This document shows, in pieces, positions 8,600-17,965 of a DNA stretch of 64,000 bases. The translations under genes and the position numbers were made by a program. The DNA is from Lysinibacillus timonensis (GTDB taxonomy: Bacteria; Bacillota; Bacilli; Bacillales_A; Planococcaceae). The notes under the pieces were generated by a model. The model saw nothing but the letters and a program-made list of their open reading frames with translations. It ran no database searches and was not told the DNA's origin. Positions within the stretch are counted from its first letter, which is position 1, and each line of letters begins with the position of its first letter. The stretch lies in NCBI RefSeq assembly GCF_900291985.1, contig NZ_LT985980.1, positions 2,448,001 to 2,512,000 on the forward strand, given 5' to 3'.

Positions 8600-10114
8600 T
8601 TATTGATTCCAACCTTCTAAGTATTTATATAACTGTTGTTCGCATTGTTTAATACGTGTTTCTTTTTCTTTAACCCAATGATCTAAGAGTGGTGTAACAG
8701 CATTTGCTTGTAGTAATGATTTACGCATCGTTTCAGGAGCAGGACCACCATATAGTGAACGAATTTGAATAAAAAACTCTGGCTTAAGAGCTTGATCAAA
8801 TTGTTCTTTTCTAATTTTCAAAGGTTTCCCCACAATTTCAATAGATTTTGAATTTGCTAATTCCCAAGTTAGGTGTTCCAGCGTTTCATCTTTTGCTTCG
8901 AGTAGGATACGAACGCAGTGACTAACGATATGATGAGATTGTCTAAAGGATATCCCTTCAGAACGAACAAGCGTGTCAGCAAGTTCGGTTACATTTGCAA
9001 AACTACTTTCAGCTCTTTTACGTAATTTTTCCTTATTTACTTCCATAGTTACAATGACGCTTCCAAATAGTTTATAGATCCCTCTCAACCTTTCCATGGC
9101 GCGCCATAAATAAGGTTGCATATCATCCTCTGTATCTACTATATCGCCAAAAGGTGTATTATGAATCATTTGTAAGACAGTTGATGCATCCCCAACAATT
9201 GCTGAAAGTAATGAACGTGTATGTTCAATAGAGACTGGGTTACGCTTTTGAGGCATGATGGAACTAATTTGAACATAAGGGCTAGCGAGTTTAATAGCAT
9301 TAAATTCTTGTGTTGCCCATTGTAATAAATCTTGTGATGTTCGCCCAAGATTTAATGCAGCAAGTTGTACTACACTTGCTAATTCCGCGATATAATCGGC
9401 CCCAGCAACTGCATCCCATGCATTTTCAATCACATCATCAAAAGCTAAAAGCTCTGCCATTCGTTCACGACTAATATTAAAGCCTGTTGTTGTTAATGCT
9501 GCTGCTCCCATACTACTTTGATTAATTGTACTATATGCAGCTTGCATTCGTTTATAGTCTCGCGTTAATTGATCAATAACAGCTTTTAGATAATGAGCGA
9601 AAGTGGTTGGTTGCGCTTGTTGGGTATGCGTATAACCAAGCATAATGGTGTCAACGTGTTCTTCAGAAAATGCTAGTAATGATGAACGAAGGGAAAGTAA
9701 TTCGTTCATTAGTAACAGTAACTTTTTCCTCAAAGTCATGCGGTAAATAGCAATTCCCATATCATTTCTACTACGGCCAATATGCAGGTTGCCTGCAATA
9801 TCACCTGCTAATTCTATTAATTTATTTTCAATACGGAAGAATAAATCTTCAAACTTAGGATTATAATCACGATGTTCATAATATTTTAAATCCAACTTTT
9901 GAATTGCCTGACCAATTTTCCGTGCTTCCTCACTTGTTACTAATTGTTGTTCCTCAAGCATTTTTAAATGAGCTATATGAATTTGAATCATGGAATGTAA
10001 GAAATGTTTTTTGGCTTCTTCATAAGCTGGCTCCAACACCATTTGGCGGTAGCTATTTGCAGGAAATCGGACACCTTCACGTTCATTTACTTGATTTTTA
10101 TAATCCTGAAACAT
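8600..10114 (-). CDS. argininosuccinate lyase-like protein of the fumarase/aspartase superfamily
   Basis: A 504-residue lyase. Seen: GRSRND (113-118), YTHTQQAQPTT (161-171) and the C3 loop SSIMPQKRNP (284-293), all in the argininosuccinate-lyase order and close to its consensus. Usual ASL is ~460 residues; this one has an extra C-terminal stretch. No argG or other arginine gene is near; instead the gene abuts a sugar kinase gene with no spacer. Inference: a paralogue that may split a different C-N (or C-O) bond in a substrate shared with the kinase. GGAGGCG precedes ATG 10114 at ~9 nt. True ArgH activity is not excluded. Confidence 0.75.
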   Translation of the reverse strand: MFQDYKNQVNEREGVRFPANSYRQMVLEPAYEEAKKHFLHSMIQIHIAHLKMLEEQQLVTSEEARKIGQAIQKLDLKYYEHRDYNPKFEDLFFRIENKLIELAGDIAGNLHIGRSRNDMGIAIYRMTLRKKLLLLMNELLSLRSSLLAFSEEHVDTIMLGYTHTQQAQPTTFAHYLKAVIDQLTRDYKRMQAAYSTINQSSMGAAALTTTGFNISRERMAELLAFDDVIENAWDAVAGADYIAELASVVQLAALNLGRTSQDLLQWATQEFNAIKLASPYVQISSIMPQKRNPVSIEHTRSLLSAIVGDASTVLQMIHNTPFGDIVDTEDDMQPYLWRAMERLRGIYKLFGSVIVTMEVNKEKLRKRAESSFANVTELADTLVRSEGISFRQSHHIVSHCVRILLEAKDETLEHLTWELANSKSIEIVGKPLKIRKEQFDQALKPEFFIQIRSLYGGPAPETMRKSLLQANAVTPLLDHWVKEKETRIKQCEQQLYKYLEGWNQ

Positions 10115-10192
10115 CGCTAGAGTCGCCTCCGTTTATTTTCCTTATGTACCTTTAGTTCAAAAATAATTCGAGGGATTTAGTTCTAATAACTA

Positions 10193-10237
10193 AAAAAATC
10201 CGGCTTAGTTATAGTAAATGTTAAACCGAATTTTTTT
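10193..10237 (-). terminator. terminator overlapping the EamA stop codon
   Basis: An imperfect stem (AAATCCGGCTTAG with GTTAAACCGAATTT) around a short AT loop, with A/T runs on both sides so that it can work on either strand. On the minus strand its first arm contains the stop codon of the EamA gene. Confidence 0.7.
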
Positions 10238-11123
10238 GTTGGGCTATAGCAGTAGGAAGAATCATACCTATTATGACTAATACAATGCCTGCAACTTGCA
10301 AGTTTGTTATTGTTTCGTGTAAAACAATGACTGAAGCTAACACTGCAACAGGTAATTCCATTGAACTTAATATAGAGGCTAAACCACCACCAACCTTAGG
10401 AACAGCAATTGAAAATAACAGAATTGGTAAAATAATACCAAACAATCCTAAAATAAGCCCATAGATCCATAAGCCTTCAAAAAATAGTGTACCATCCCAA
10501 ATAATCTCTGGTGATAGGAATAGACTAACCCAAATAAAAGAAACAAAAGACATTATTAATGTCCTAGAAATTGTTGTAACTCCTTCTACAGGTCGTGAAT
10601 TAAATTGAATAAATATTGCAAAGCATATAGCTGCTGCAAATCCTAATACCCAACCTTGCCATGCTATTTTGGTTAAATCTACATCAACAACCCCAGCTGA
10701 AAGAATTGTTCCTAAAAATATAAATACTAAGGAAACAGTTTCTGCTTTATCCGGTAATCTCTTTCGTAAGATACAATCAATCAACATACCAATCCATGTA
10801 AACTGAAAGAGCAAAACGACTGCAAGTGAAGCTGGAAGGTAATTTAAAGATTGTCCATAAACAATCCCTACAGAACCAGTAAAAATACCCGCTAGAATAA
10901 TGAATATGGCTCCCGACTTATTCATCTTTGGCATGGATCTTTGTGTAATAATAAATAATAACAATGCTAAAAGAAACCCGATTATATATTGACTAGTTGT
11001 CGCTTCAGCAGAAGTATAACCATGATTCATAGCGACTTTGATAATAGTGGATAGTATTCCATAACTACTTGATGCGATTACAATCAGTAATGGATAAATA
11101 AGATTATATTTCATGATGTTCAT
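10221..11123 (-). CDS. EamA/DMT-family transporter
   Basis: A 300-residue, very hydrophobic protein with about ten predicted membrane helices in two repeats of five, as in drug/metabolite transporters of the EamA family. Motifs seen include the first-repeat end LPASLAVVLLFQFTWIG and the second-repeat GGGLASILSSMELPVAVLASVIVLHE, where PVA...E is typical. Probably exports a small metabolite; substrate unknown. It starts 11 bp after the stop of the upstream GNAT gene, so the pair is an operon. Confidence 0.88.
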   Translation of the reverse strand: MNIMKYNLIYPLLIVIASSSYGILSTIIKVAMNHGYTSAEATTSQYIIGFLLALLLFIITQRSMPKMNKSGAIFIILAGIFTGSVGIVYGQSLNYLPASLAVVLLFQFTWIGMLIDCILRKRLPDKAETVSLVFIFLGTILSAGVVDVDLTKIAWQGWVLGFAAAICFAIFIQFNSRPVEGVTTISRTLIMSFVSFIWVSLFLSPEIIWDGTLFFEGLWIYGLILGLFGIILPILLFSIAVPKVGGGLASILSSMELPVAVLASVIVLHETITNLQVAGIVLVIIGMILPTAIAQQKNSV

Positions 11124-11134
11124 TACCTGCGTTT

Positions 11135-11710
11135 CTATAAAATTTCCTTCACCATATGATAAAATGGTTCATCAATGATTGTCCAAGTTTCTGTAATGAC
11201 ATACCCCATTTTTTCATATAAACGACGAGCACTTACTTTTTCCGTTTCCACATTTAAAGATAATTTCCTATATCCTTTTTGTCTTGCAACTTTTTCTGCA
11301 ACATGTAGTAATTGAGTACCAATACCTAATCCGCGTGAATTCTTGTCAACACATATAGTATCTAAGTAATACTCGTCTACATATGCTTCCTGATCTATTT
11401 TTGTAACTGAGGCCTTTTTGTTTTCAAGCCGTTTTTGTAGAGCTGCATCCAATAGCAGGCCATCTTTCCCACTATATAAGACAAGAATCCCTAGAACAAA
11501 ATCAGTATTATTCTCCTCTACTGCAACAATAGTATTCAAATAAGAGTGGCGATTATCATCGAGTTGAAACAAATTTTCAAGCTCTATAATAATATTGTGG
11601 TTAATTGTCTCACCTGTTAAGCGGTTTGCGATATCATGAATCGCATCATAGATTAGTATTGACGCTTGACTTGCATCTTCTTTACGAGCCTGTCGAATAA
11701 TGATTGACAT
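11135..11710 (-). CDS. GNAT-family N-acetyltransferase
   Basis: A 191-residue GNAT protein. The acetyl-CoA pyrophosphate loop is visible as SRGLGIGTQLL (consensus Q/RxxGxG/A), followed by KLSLNVETEKVSARRLYEKMGY, the classic fourth motif ending in a Y-E-K-x-G-F/Y block. An upstream in-frame opening exists, but GGAAGGACGG sits ~10 nt before ATG 11710, so that start is preferred (ATG 11716 is possible). Paired with the EamA exporter, it may acetylate a compound before or instead of its export (inference). Confidence 0.85.
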   Translation of the reverse strand: MSIIIRQARKEDASQASILIYDAIHDIANRLTGETINHNIIIELENLFQLDDNRHSYLNTIVAVEENNTDFVLGILVLYSGKDGLLLDAALQKRLENKKASVTKIDQEAYVDEYYLDTICVDKNSRGLGIGTQLLHVAEKVARQKGYRKLSLNVETEKVSARRLYEKMGYVITETWTIIDEPFYHMVKEIL

Positions 11711-11854
11711 TATCATCCGTCCTTCCGTGTAAAGTATAACAAACAAATTGTTAAAAAATCGAGATAATTACGAAGTTTGAATTATGAGAAATTTTTATTG
11801 TGAAATAGCTTTATGATACTCTATAGAGAGTAATTCTTCGGAGGTTAAAAGCAT

Positions 11855-12799
11855 ATGCTTCATTCAAATAAAGAATTTATATTAGTATACGGAGATGCAT
11901 TTGTTGACTATATTGCAGAAGACCAAACGAATACATCGTTTACCAAATATTTAGGTGGAGCTACAATTAATGTTGCCGCTGGTATTAGTAGAATCGGTGC
12001 ACCATCAGCACTAATAACTATTACAGGTGATGACGAAACTTCGGAGTTTGTTCGTGCGGAAATTAAGAAAGAAGGAGTTAATTTAGATTACGCAATCTTT
12101 GACCCGAAAAAACGGGTATCAGGTGTATATGTTCATCTAACAGAAGCTTGTGAACGTATTTTTAAAGATTATGTTGATGAGACCCCTGAACTACAAGTTA
12201 CCTCAACGCAACTTAATGAAGACGCATTCAAAAGGGCATCCATTTTTAATTTTTGCTCAGGAACAATGTTTCAGTCCACAGCACTAGAAACAACAAGAAA
12301 AGGTGTTGAATTGGCAAAGGAAAATGGTGCTATCCTTGCAATGGATGCCAATATTCGTCCATTAAGATGGAGCGATGCTGAAACTTGTCGTCATACGATT
12401 AAGTCTTTCTTTGATACAACCGATATTTTGAAATTATCAGATGAGGAGCTTCTATTTCTTACTGAAACGAACAATATAGAAGAAGGGATAAAGAAACTTC
12501 ATAAATGGCATATCCCTATAGTGTTAGTAACTTTAGGTGAGGAAGGCACTATAGCTGTATATAATGGGGAAGTAATCCAAGTTTCTACCGAAAAAATCGA
12601 ACCTGTTGATACTACTGGTGCCGGTGATGCGTTCATGGCGGGAATTTTGCGGTATGTGCATTTCAATGGGATGCCATCGACAAAAGAACAAATAGTACAA
12701 AGTGTTAGTTTTGCAAATCGTTTAGGTGCGCTAGCTGCAACAAAACCAGGGGCATTAACTGCCCTACCACATTATAGTGAAATAAAAAATTTAATATAA
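11855..12799 (+). CDS. PfkB-family carbohydrate kinase
   Basis: A 314-residue ribokinase-like kinase. Seen: GGATINVAAGISRIG (35-50 region, sugar-binding GG motif) and the C-terminal ATP/anion-hole signature DTTGAGDAFMAG near residue 250. Likely a fructokinase or other ketose/nucleoside kinase; the sequence does not fix the substrate. The start ATG 11855 follows TCGGAGG at good spacing. It stands alone, divergent from the GNAT gene and followed by a long nested hairpin. Confidence 0.85.
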   Translation: MLHSNKEFILVYGDAFVDYIAEDQTNTSFTKYLGGATINVAAGISRIGAPSALITITGDDETSEFVRAEIKKEGVNLDYAIFDPKKRVSGVYVHLTEACERIFKDYVDETPELQVTSTQLNEDAFKRASIFNFCSGTMFQSTALETTRKGVELAKENGAILAMDANIRPLRWSDAETCRHTIKSFFDTTDILKLSDEELLFLTETNNIEEGIKKLHKWHIPIVLVTLGEEGTIAVYNGEVIQVSTEKIEPVDTTGAGDAFMAGILRYVHFNGMPSTKEQIVQSVSFANRLGALAATKPGALTALPHYSEIKNLI

Positions 12800-12802
12800 A
12801 TA

Positions 12803-12906
12803 AAAAGCCATTTATGATGTCTTATTTTGAACCGTATCTTAAAATTGTAAGATTGCTAACTAACAATTTAAGATACAGTGGATATCATGAATGGCTTTAC
12901 ATTTTT
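12803..12906. terminator. long nested hairpin between convergent genes
   Basis: Outer arms AAAAGCCATTTATGAT (12803-12818 region) and ATCATGAATGGCTTT (12884-12898) pair. Inside them GTATCTTAAAATTGT (12834-12848) pairs with ACAATTTAAGATAC (12863-12876). T-rich flank ATTTTTTTAG follows. It probably terminates both convergent genes, but two stacked stems over ~100 bp is larger than a normal terminator. Confidence 0.7.
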
Positions 12907-12958
12907 TTAGTTTTATTTATGTAGGGAGAATAATTGGTTTGGATAGGAGAGGGACCCA

Positions 12959-13705
12959 TTAATTATTTCCTTTTCCATTATGGTTGTTTGTATTTGTAAT
13001 ACTACTCCCATTATTTAAGCTAATATATAATGACCCATTCTCTAATACCTGCGCAAAATATACATCTTCTACATTTTCTACATGTTTCTTCCTCAGCTTA
13101 TTAAGCAACCATTCTTCAGTTAAATTTAGTTCTGTTAAATTTTTCTTATTAATTATCCCATCTGAAATAACTATCGTCGGCATATATTTTGGTAATGTTA
13201 TATCAGCCTTCATGTCTTGTTTTGTGGCGGGGCTTTTTGCTGGTTTCTTTAATATGCTAAGTTCACCATTCGTTTCAAAGACGGCATAATGTACTTCATC
13301 AAAGGAGAAGATACCCTGTTCTCTCAACAACATGGAAAGTTCGTCTGTATGTAGCCTAGCTTTCTTCATGCCATGTTTGATTATTGTACCGTTTTGAATG
13401 AGTATGGTAGGACGATCATCAAATAACACGCGAGCCTTTGTTGATTTTATGGCAATATAACTAATAAGCAATGTTAAAACTGTCCACCATATGAGAGAAA
13501 CGATTGCATCCCAAAATTGTATTTCTGTGTTAGCTGAAATTTCAGCAGCTATTGAGCCGATTGTAATCCCAGTAATGTAATGGAAAAAGGTTAATTGGCT
13601 TAACTGTTTTTTGCCAATAATTCTTGCTAAAAGTAAAATGGTAAAAAAGGCTAAAGTGGAACGGAGAATCATTTCCCAAAAATTAAATTCCGAAAATCCT
13701 TCCAT
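12959..13705 (-). CDS. DUF421 membrane protein (YetF/YrbG-like)
   Basis: A 248-residue DUF421 protein. About three N-terminal membrane helices contain RIIGKKQLSQLTFFHYITGITIGSIAAE, the family's R..GK...Q....D/H...G...G..A signature. A soluble C-terminal domain follows with RPTILIQNG and LREQG.F..DEV.YAV.E.NG motifs. The start ATG 13705 has GAAAGGAG 8 nt upstream; the longer frame lacks a binding site. Members occur next to spore or stress genes; function is unknown. The Asn/Gly-rich tail is probably disordered. Confidence 0.88.
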   Translation of the reverse strand: MEGFSEFNFWEMILRSTLAFFTILLLARIIGKKQLSQLTFFHYITGITIGSIAAEISANTEIQFWDAIVSLIWWTVLTLLISYIAIKSTKARVLFDDRPTILIQNGTIIKHGMKKARLHTDELSMLLREQGIFSFDEVHYAVFETNGELSILKKPAKSPATKQDMKADITLPKYMPTIVISDGIINKKNLTELNLTEEWLLNKLRKKHVENVEDVYFAQVLENGSLYISLNNGSSITNTNNHNGKGNN

Positions 13706-13776
13706 GTATTTTGCTCCTTTCACTACTATTAACTTGAGCGAAAGAGGAATACAGTATGCAAGGGAATACAATAAAA

Positions 13777-13810
13777 AATGGTGAGATTCATACTACAGAA
13801 TCTCACCATT
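13777..13810 (-). terminator. terminator of the stress-protein gene
   Basis: AATGGTGAGATTC (13777-13789) pairs perfectly with GAATCTCACCATT (13798-13810), loop ATACTACA. On the minus strand a TTTTTTATT run follows. Confidence 0.88.
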
Positions 13811-13811
13811 A

Positions 13812-14483
13812 TCATTTCCCTAATAAGGAGTAAATTAATATAGAATTAGTAACATATCCTTCTTTTATTGTCACTTCATTCATTTTATGTTCGTGTGGAA
13901 ACTTGAAAATACCATTATCAAAATCAGTACCAATTTCTTTAAAGAAAATACCCTCTAAATGCTCCTTTTTTGGACAAGTAAAAGTAATTTTATAATTTTC
14001 ATCATCTTGAATAATGTATGCGCGGACGCCCTTTTCAAAATTCCCATTGTCATTATCAACGAACTGCCTTTTTACCGATACAATATGGAAGTCGACAAAC
14101 GGTACTTCTTTAAGTAAAACATTTAAAAATGAACCTTTTGTGATTTCTTCCCATCTACTTTGAGCGCTTTGGCCGACAATGATTTGAGTAATGTTATATT
14201 CCCTTGCAACTTCAGCAATTACTTTTTGAATTGGTCTTTTCTCGTTATCACGGATAATAAACTTCTCTACATTCAATTCTTCACAAAGTTCCGTCCAATT
14301 TTCAATATATCCCGATTTCTCTGCATCAAAAGCATCAAGCGGGTTTGAATCTACAGTTAGTATATATAATGGACAATCTAATAAGGTTGCTAATTTATGA
14401 CCTCTACGAATAAGACGTTCTCCATTCAATCCGTAATATACACAGACAAGAATACTTTCATCTGACCTTTTGATAATTCCCAT
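13812..14483 (-). CDS. universal stress protein (KdpD-like USP domain)
   Basis: A 223-residue protein. Residues ~1-140 form a USP/KdpD-type alpha-beta fold: ILVCVYYG at the start, the ATP-loop-like IIVGQSAQSRWEEITKGS (consensus G.....G...S), and LLKEVPFVDFHIV at the end. The last ~75 residues are an extra domain I do not recognise. Start ATG 14483 is chosen because GAGGTG lies 9 nt before it; the earlier GTG is part of that site. A possible cre-like palindrome lies upstream at 14524-14537. Confidence 0.75.
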   Translation of the reverse strand: MGIIKRSDESILVCVYYGLNGERLIRRGHKLATLLDCPLYILTVDSNPLDAFDAEKSGYIENWTELCEELNVEKFIIRDNEKRPIQKVIAEVAREYNITQIIVGQSAQSRWEEITKGSFLNVLLKEVPFVDFHIVSVKRQFVDNDNGNFEKGVRAYIIQDDENYKITFTCPKKEHLEGIFFKEIGTDFDNGIFKFPHEHKMNEVTIKEGYVTNSILIYSLLGK

Positions 14484-14804
14484 TATAAAATACACCTCAA
14501 AAAATAATTTTATTTAAAAGTATTTAAAGCGTTTTAATTAGCAAGAATGTCAATAAACTAGAAAAAACAGATGCTATTTAAGTGCATCTATGTATTTATT
14601 ATTGTATACTTTAAATTGTGAGATTTATTGTGTTTTTGTGAAATTTTACAAAATTTTTATTTTATTAAAATAACGGATAAAATATAAACCTTGCAAAGTT
14701 TGATATCTCTGTTTGACACACTATTATGAATTGAGTTTTACATTAAGTCAAGAGAAGGGTAGGTATTCATAGAGAATTAGTTTTAATATAGGAGGTTTAG
14801 AATT
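14484..14804. promoter_or_regulatory. divergent promoter region of the USP gene and mrp operon
   Basis: No gene in ~320 bp. TTGACA at 14713-14718 is a good -35; the matching -10 (TTTACA near 14736) is weak. Toward the USP side, TTAAAGCGTTTTAA (14524-14537) resembles a CcpA cre, but lacks the outer TG/CA bases. GGAGGT at 14791 serves mrpA. Confidence 0.4.
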
Positions 14805-17213
14805 GTGCCAATTGAATTTGTCATTATCCTAATCCCATTTCTAATAGCGTTACTCATCCCTATTTTTTACAGGCGTCTGAGTAAAACAGTTATTGGTTGG
14901 GTTGTATTTATTATTCCATTAATTCTTTTCATTTTATTAACTACATATATCCCTCGTATTTCAAATGGTGAGACATTTTCCAATACTTTCGAGTGGATAC
15001 CCTCGTTAAATATTAATTTCACAACTTATATAGACGGTCTAAGTTTAATATTCGGGTTACTTATAACTGGGATTGGAACTTTAGTCGTTTTCTACTCTAA
15101 TTTTTATTTATCAAAAAAAGAATCGTTACATCATTTTTATTGTTACTTGTTACTATTTATGGGTGCAATGCTAGGTGTTGTATTTTCCGATAATCTAATG
15201 GTGTTGTATGCATTTTGGGAATTAACTAGTGTATCTTCATTTCTGTTAATAGCATTTTGGCATCACCGTAAGGCTTCCAGAGCAGGTGCGCGAAAATCAA
15301 TGACCATTACTGTAACAGGTGGAATTGCCATGCTGGCAGGTTTTTTAATGCTCTATGTAATGTCTGGAACAATGAGTATTCGGGAAATTATTGGGAATAT
15401 TGAAGTGATTAGTGAGCACGTATTATTTATTCCAGCATTATTTCTAGTACTCTTAGGAGCATTTACTAAGTCTGCACAATTCCCGTTTCATATCTGGTTA
15501 CCTGATGCTATGGAAGCGCCTACACCGGTCAGTGCATATCTACATTCAGCCACTATGGTGAAAGCGGGTATTTATTTAGTCGCACGTTTCACACCTATTT
15601 TTGGTGGAGAAATGACTTGGTTTTGGGCAATTACAGGTATAGGACTCATCACTTTAATTTGGGGTTCGTTTAACGCAGTTCGTCAAACAGACTTAAAAGC
15701 CATATTAGCGTTTTCGACAGTGAGTCAACTAGGGTTAATTATGAGTTTATTAGGCATTGGTTCGGTCGCATTATATTATGGATACTCTGAAGAATCCGTA
15801 ATTTTTACACAAGCTACATTTGCGGCTTTATTTCACTTAATAAATCACTCTACTTTTAAAGGTGCTTTGTTCATGATGGTAGGCATAGTCGATCACGAAG
15901 TTGGTACTCGTGATATTAGACGTTTAGGTGGATTGATGTCCTTTATGCCTGTCACTTTCACAATTGCTTTAATTGGTTCTTTTTCTATGGCAGGACTACC
16001 GCCGTTTAATGGTTTCTTGAGTAAGGAAATGTTCTTTACTGCAGTAGTAAAGGTAAGTACGTTAGATCTATTTTCTTTAGATAGTTTTGGAGTATTTATT
16101 CCAATCATTGCATGGATTGCAAGTGTATTCACTTTTATTTATTGCTTAATCATCGTTGGTCGAACGTTTACTGGAAAAGTAAAACCTGATATTAAGGAAA
16201 GAGGTTTACACGAGGCACCATTTGGGATGTTAGTATCCCCACTAATTTTGGTGACATTAGTAATCATTATTTTCTTCTTCCCTAATATGATTGGTAATTA
16301 TTTGTTGAAACCAGCAATGACAAGTATTTATCCAACTTTCCCTTCTGCAGAGGAAATGACGCCACATATCTATGCTTGGCATGGGGTTAATTTAGAATTA
16401 TGGATGACAATAGGTGTTATTATTTTAGGAATTGTCTTATTTAAACTAATGAAATATTGGATAATAGTGTATAAATGGATTCCAAAAAAATTAACGTTAA
16501 ATTCAATTTATGAAGGTTTTATTACTAAAAGTGAAAATGTATCAGAGAATCTCACTAATCGTTATATGAATGGTAATTTAACAAACTACTTTGTTTATAT
16601 TTATATAATTTTTGTTGTAATGGTAGCAGGTTATTTTGTCACATCTGAAGCATTTGTCTGGAATTATTTAAATAATTCTCGGGTCGAACATTATGAATTA
16701 ATTTTAGTTTTTATCATGATGTTTGCAGCAATTGCATTACTTTTTATTAATTCAAGAATATCAACGGTTTTAATAAATGGAGTACTTGGTTATTCTGTTG
16801 CATTCTTTTTCGTCATATTCCGTGCACCGGACTTAGCTTTAACACAACTCGTGGTGGAATCTGTTACAACAGCATTGTTTTTAATATGTTTTAAGTTCCT
16901 ACCAAAAATGAAAAAAGAAGAAAGCACGAGAATTTGGAGATTATCAAAAGGAGTAATTTCAATTCTTGTTGGAGCCACAGTAACGCTAATAGGACTGGCA
17001 GTTGTTAACTATGACCATTTCAATACAATCTCAACTTACTTTGAAGATGCCTATCATCTTGCTGGTGGTAAAAACATTGTGAATACTATATTAGGTGATT
17101 TCCGTGCTTTTGATACGATGTTAGAGGTAGTCGTTCTCTTTATTGCTGGCTTAGGAGTTTATTCCCTCATTAAGTTAAAAGCGAGAAAGGGGGATACTGA
17201 CGGTGAAAATTAA
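14805..17213 (+). CDS. mrpA: Na+/H+ antiporter subunit MrpA
   Basis: An 802-residue polytopic protein, the largest subunit of the Mrp (Mnh/Sha) cation/proton antiporter, which exchanges Na+ (or K+) for H+ across the cell membrane and supports alkali and salt tolerance. Seen: the NuoL-like core with SAQFPFHIWLPDAMEAPTPVSAYLHSATMVKAG and LLKAILAFSTVSQLG-like text, then a C-terminal MrpB-like extension with FRAPDLALTQLVVES. GTG 14805 is the start, with GGAGGT 8 nt before it. It overlaps mrpB by 11 nt. Confidence 0.96.
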   Translation: MPIEFVIILIPFLIALLIPIFYRRLSKTVIGWVVFIIPLILFILLTTYIPRISNGETFSNTFEWIPSLNINFTTYIDGLSLIFGLLITGIGTLVVFYSNFYLSKKESLHHFYCYLLLFMGAMLGVVFSDNLMVLYAFWELTSVSSFLLIAFWHHRKASRAGARKSMTITVTGGIAMLAGFLMLYVMSGTMSIREIIGNIEVISEHVLFIPALFLVLLGAFTKSAQFPFHIWLPDAMEAPTPVSAYLHSATMVKAGIYLVARFTPIFGGEMTWFWAITGIGLITLIWGSFNAVRQTDLKAILAFSTVSQLGLIMSLLGIGSVALYYGYSEESVIFTQATFAALFHLINHSTFKGALFMMVGIVDHEVGTRDIRRLGGLMSFMPVTFTIALIGSFSMAGLPPFNGFLSKEMFFTAVVKVSTLDLFSLDSFGVFIPIIAWIASVFTFIYCLIIVGRTFTGKVKPDIKERGLHEAPFGMLVSPLILVTLVIIIFFFPNMIGNYLLKPAMTSIYPTFPSAEEMTPHIYAWHGVNLELWMTIGVIILGIVLFKLMKYWIIVYKWIPKKLTLNSIYEGFITKSENVSENLTNRYMNGNLTNYFVYIYIIFVVMVAGYFVTSEAFVWNYLNNSRVEHYELILVFIMMFAAIALLFINSRISTVLINGVLGYSVAFFFVIFRAPDLALTQLVVESVTTALFLICFKFLPKMKKEESTRIWRLSKGVISILVGATVTLIGLAVVNYDHFNTISTYFEDAYHLAGGKNIVNTILGDFRAFDTMLEVVVLFIAGLGVYSLIKLKARKGDTDGEN

Positions 17214-17625
17214 TGATGTCATTTTAAGAACAGTTGTAAAGGGTGTCGTTTTAATAATTTTGACACTTGGTGTTTACTTGTTCTTTTCCGGACATAATGC
17301 ACCAGGTGGTGGGTTTATAGGAGGACTTGTTTTAGGTTCTGCGATTATTTTGCTTTATATCACTTATGATATAGAGACGATTCAAAAAAAGATGCCCTTT
17401 GACTTTAAAAAGGTAGCGGCATTAGGGGTTCTACTTGCAACTGGAACTGCTCTTGGGTCTTTATATTTCGATGCGCCTTTTTTATCCCAAACTGATGGGT
17501 ATTTTGATATACCACTTTTAGGAGAAAAACATTTAACAACGGTGACAATTTTTGAAGCTGGTGTAGCTTTAACCGTGATAGGAACACTTGTCACAATTAT
17601 TTTGAGCATTAGTGAGGATGATTGA
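17203..17625 (+). CDS. mrpB: Na+/H+ antiporter subunit MrpB
   Basis: 140 residues, about four membrane helices, with GHNAPGGGFIGGL, the conserved MrpB/MnhB signature. A small membrane subunit of the Mrp complex. It overlaps mrpA at its 5' end and is tightly followed by mrpC, as in the standard Bacillus mrpABCDEFG order. Confidence 0.95.
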   Translation: MKINDVILRTVVKGVVLIILTLGVYLFFSGHNAPGGGFIGGLVLGSAIILLYITYDIETIQKKMPFDFKKVAALGVLLATGTALGSLYFDAPFLSQTDGYFDIPLLGEKHLTTVTIFEAGVALTVIGTLVTIILSISEDD

Positions 17626-17626
17626 T

Positions 17627-17965
17627 ATGGAATCTTTAATGGTTGTATTGGTTGGTGTTCTTGTATCAGTTGGAACTTATTTAATCCTCTCTCGCAATAT
17701 AATACGTATTATTTTAGGAACAGCCGTCTTATCTCATGCCGTCCATTTACTAATCCTAACGATGGGTGGGCTCAAAAAAGGGGATGTGCCATTACTTAGC
17801 CATTCAGACGGTCCATTTACGGATGCCCTGCCACAAGCTCTAATTTTAACTGCAATCGTAATAAGTTTCGCGACAACAGCATTTCTTTTAGTTTTGGCAT
17901 ACCGAATGTATAAAGCCAATGGTACTGATGATGTTTCAGAATTGAGAGGTATGCCAGATGAATAA
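17627..17965 (+). CDS. mrpC: Na+/H+ antiporter subunit MrpC
   Basis: 112 residues, three helices, homologous to NuoK. Seen: G.YLILSRN..R...G....SHAVHLLI near the N-terminus and DALPQALILTAIVISFA, the conserved MrpC/NuoK block. The frame opens at GTG 17612, but GAGG (17614-17617) is the ribosome binding site for ATG 17627, and this gives the usual family length. Confidence 0.95.
   Translation: MESLMVVLVGVLVSVGTYLILSRNIIRIILGTAVLSHAVHLLILTMGGLKKGDVPLLSHSDGPFTDALPQALILTAIVISFATTAFLLVLAYRMYKANGTDDVSELRGMPDE

Noticed and set aside
14524-14537. cre-like palindrome TTAAAGCGTTTTAA upstream of the USP gene
   Set aside because: Lacks the outer TG and CA bases that CcpA sites need, so not called as a feature of its own.
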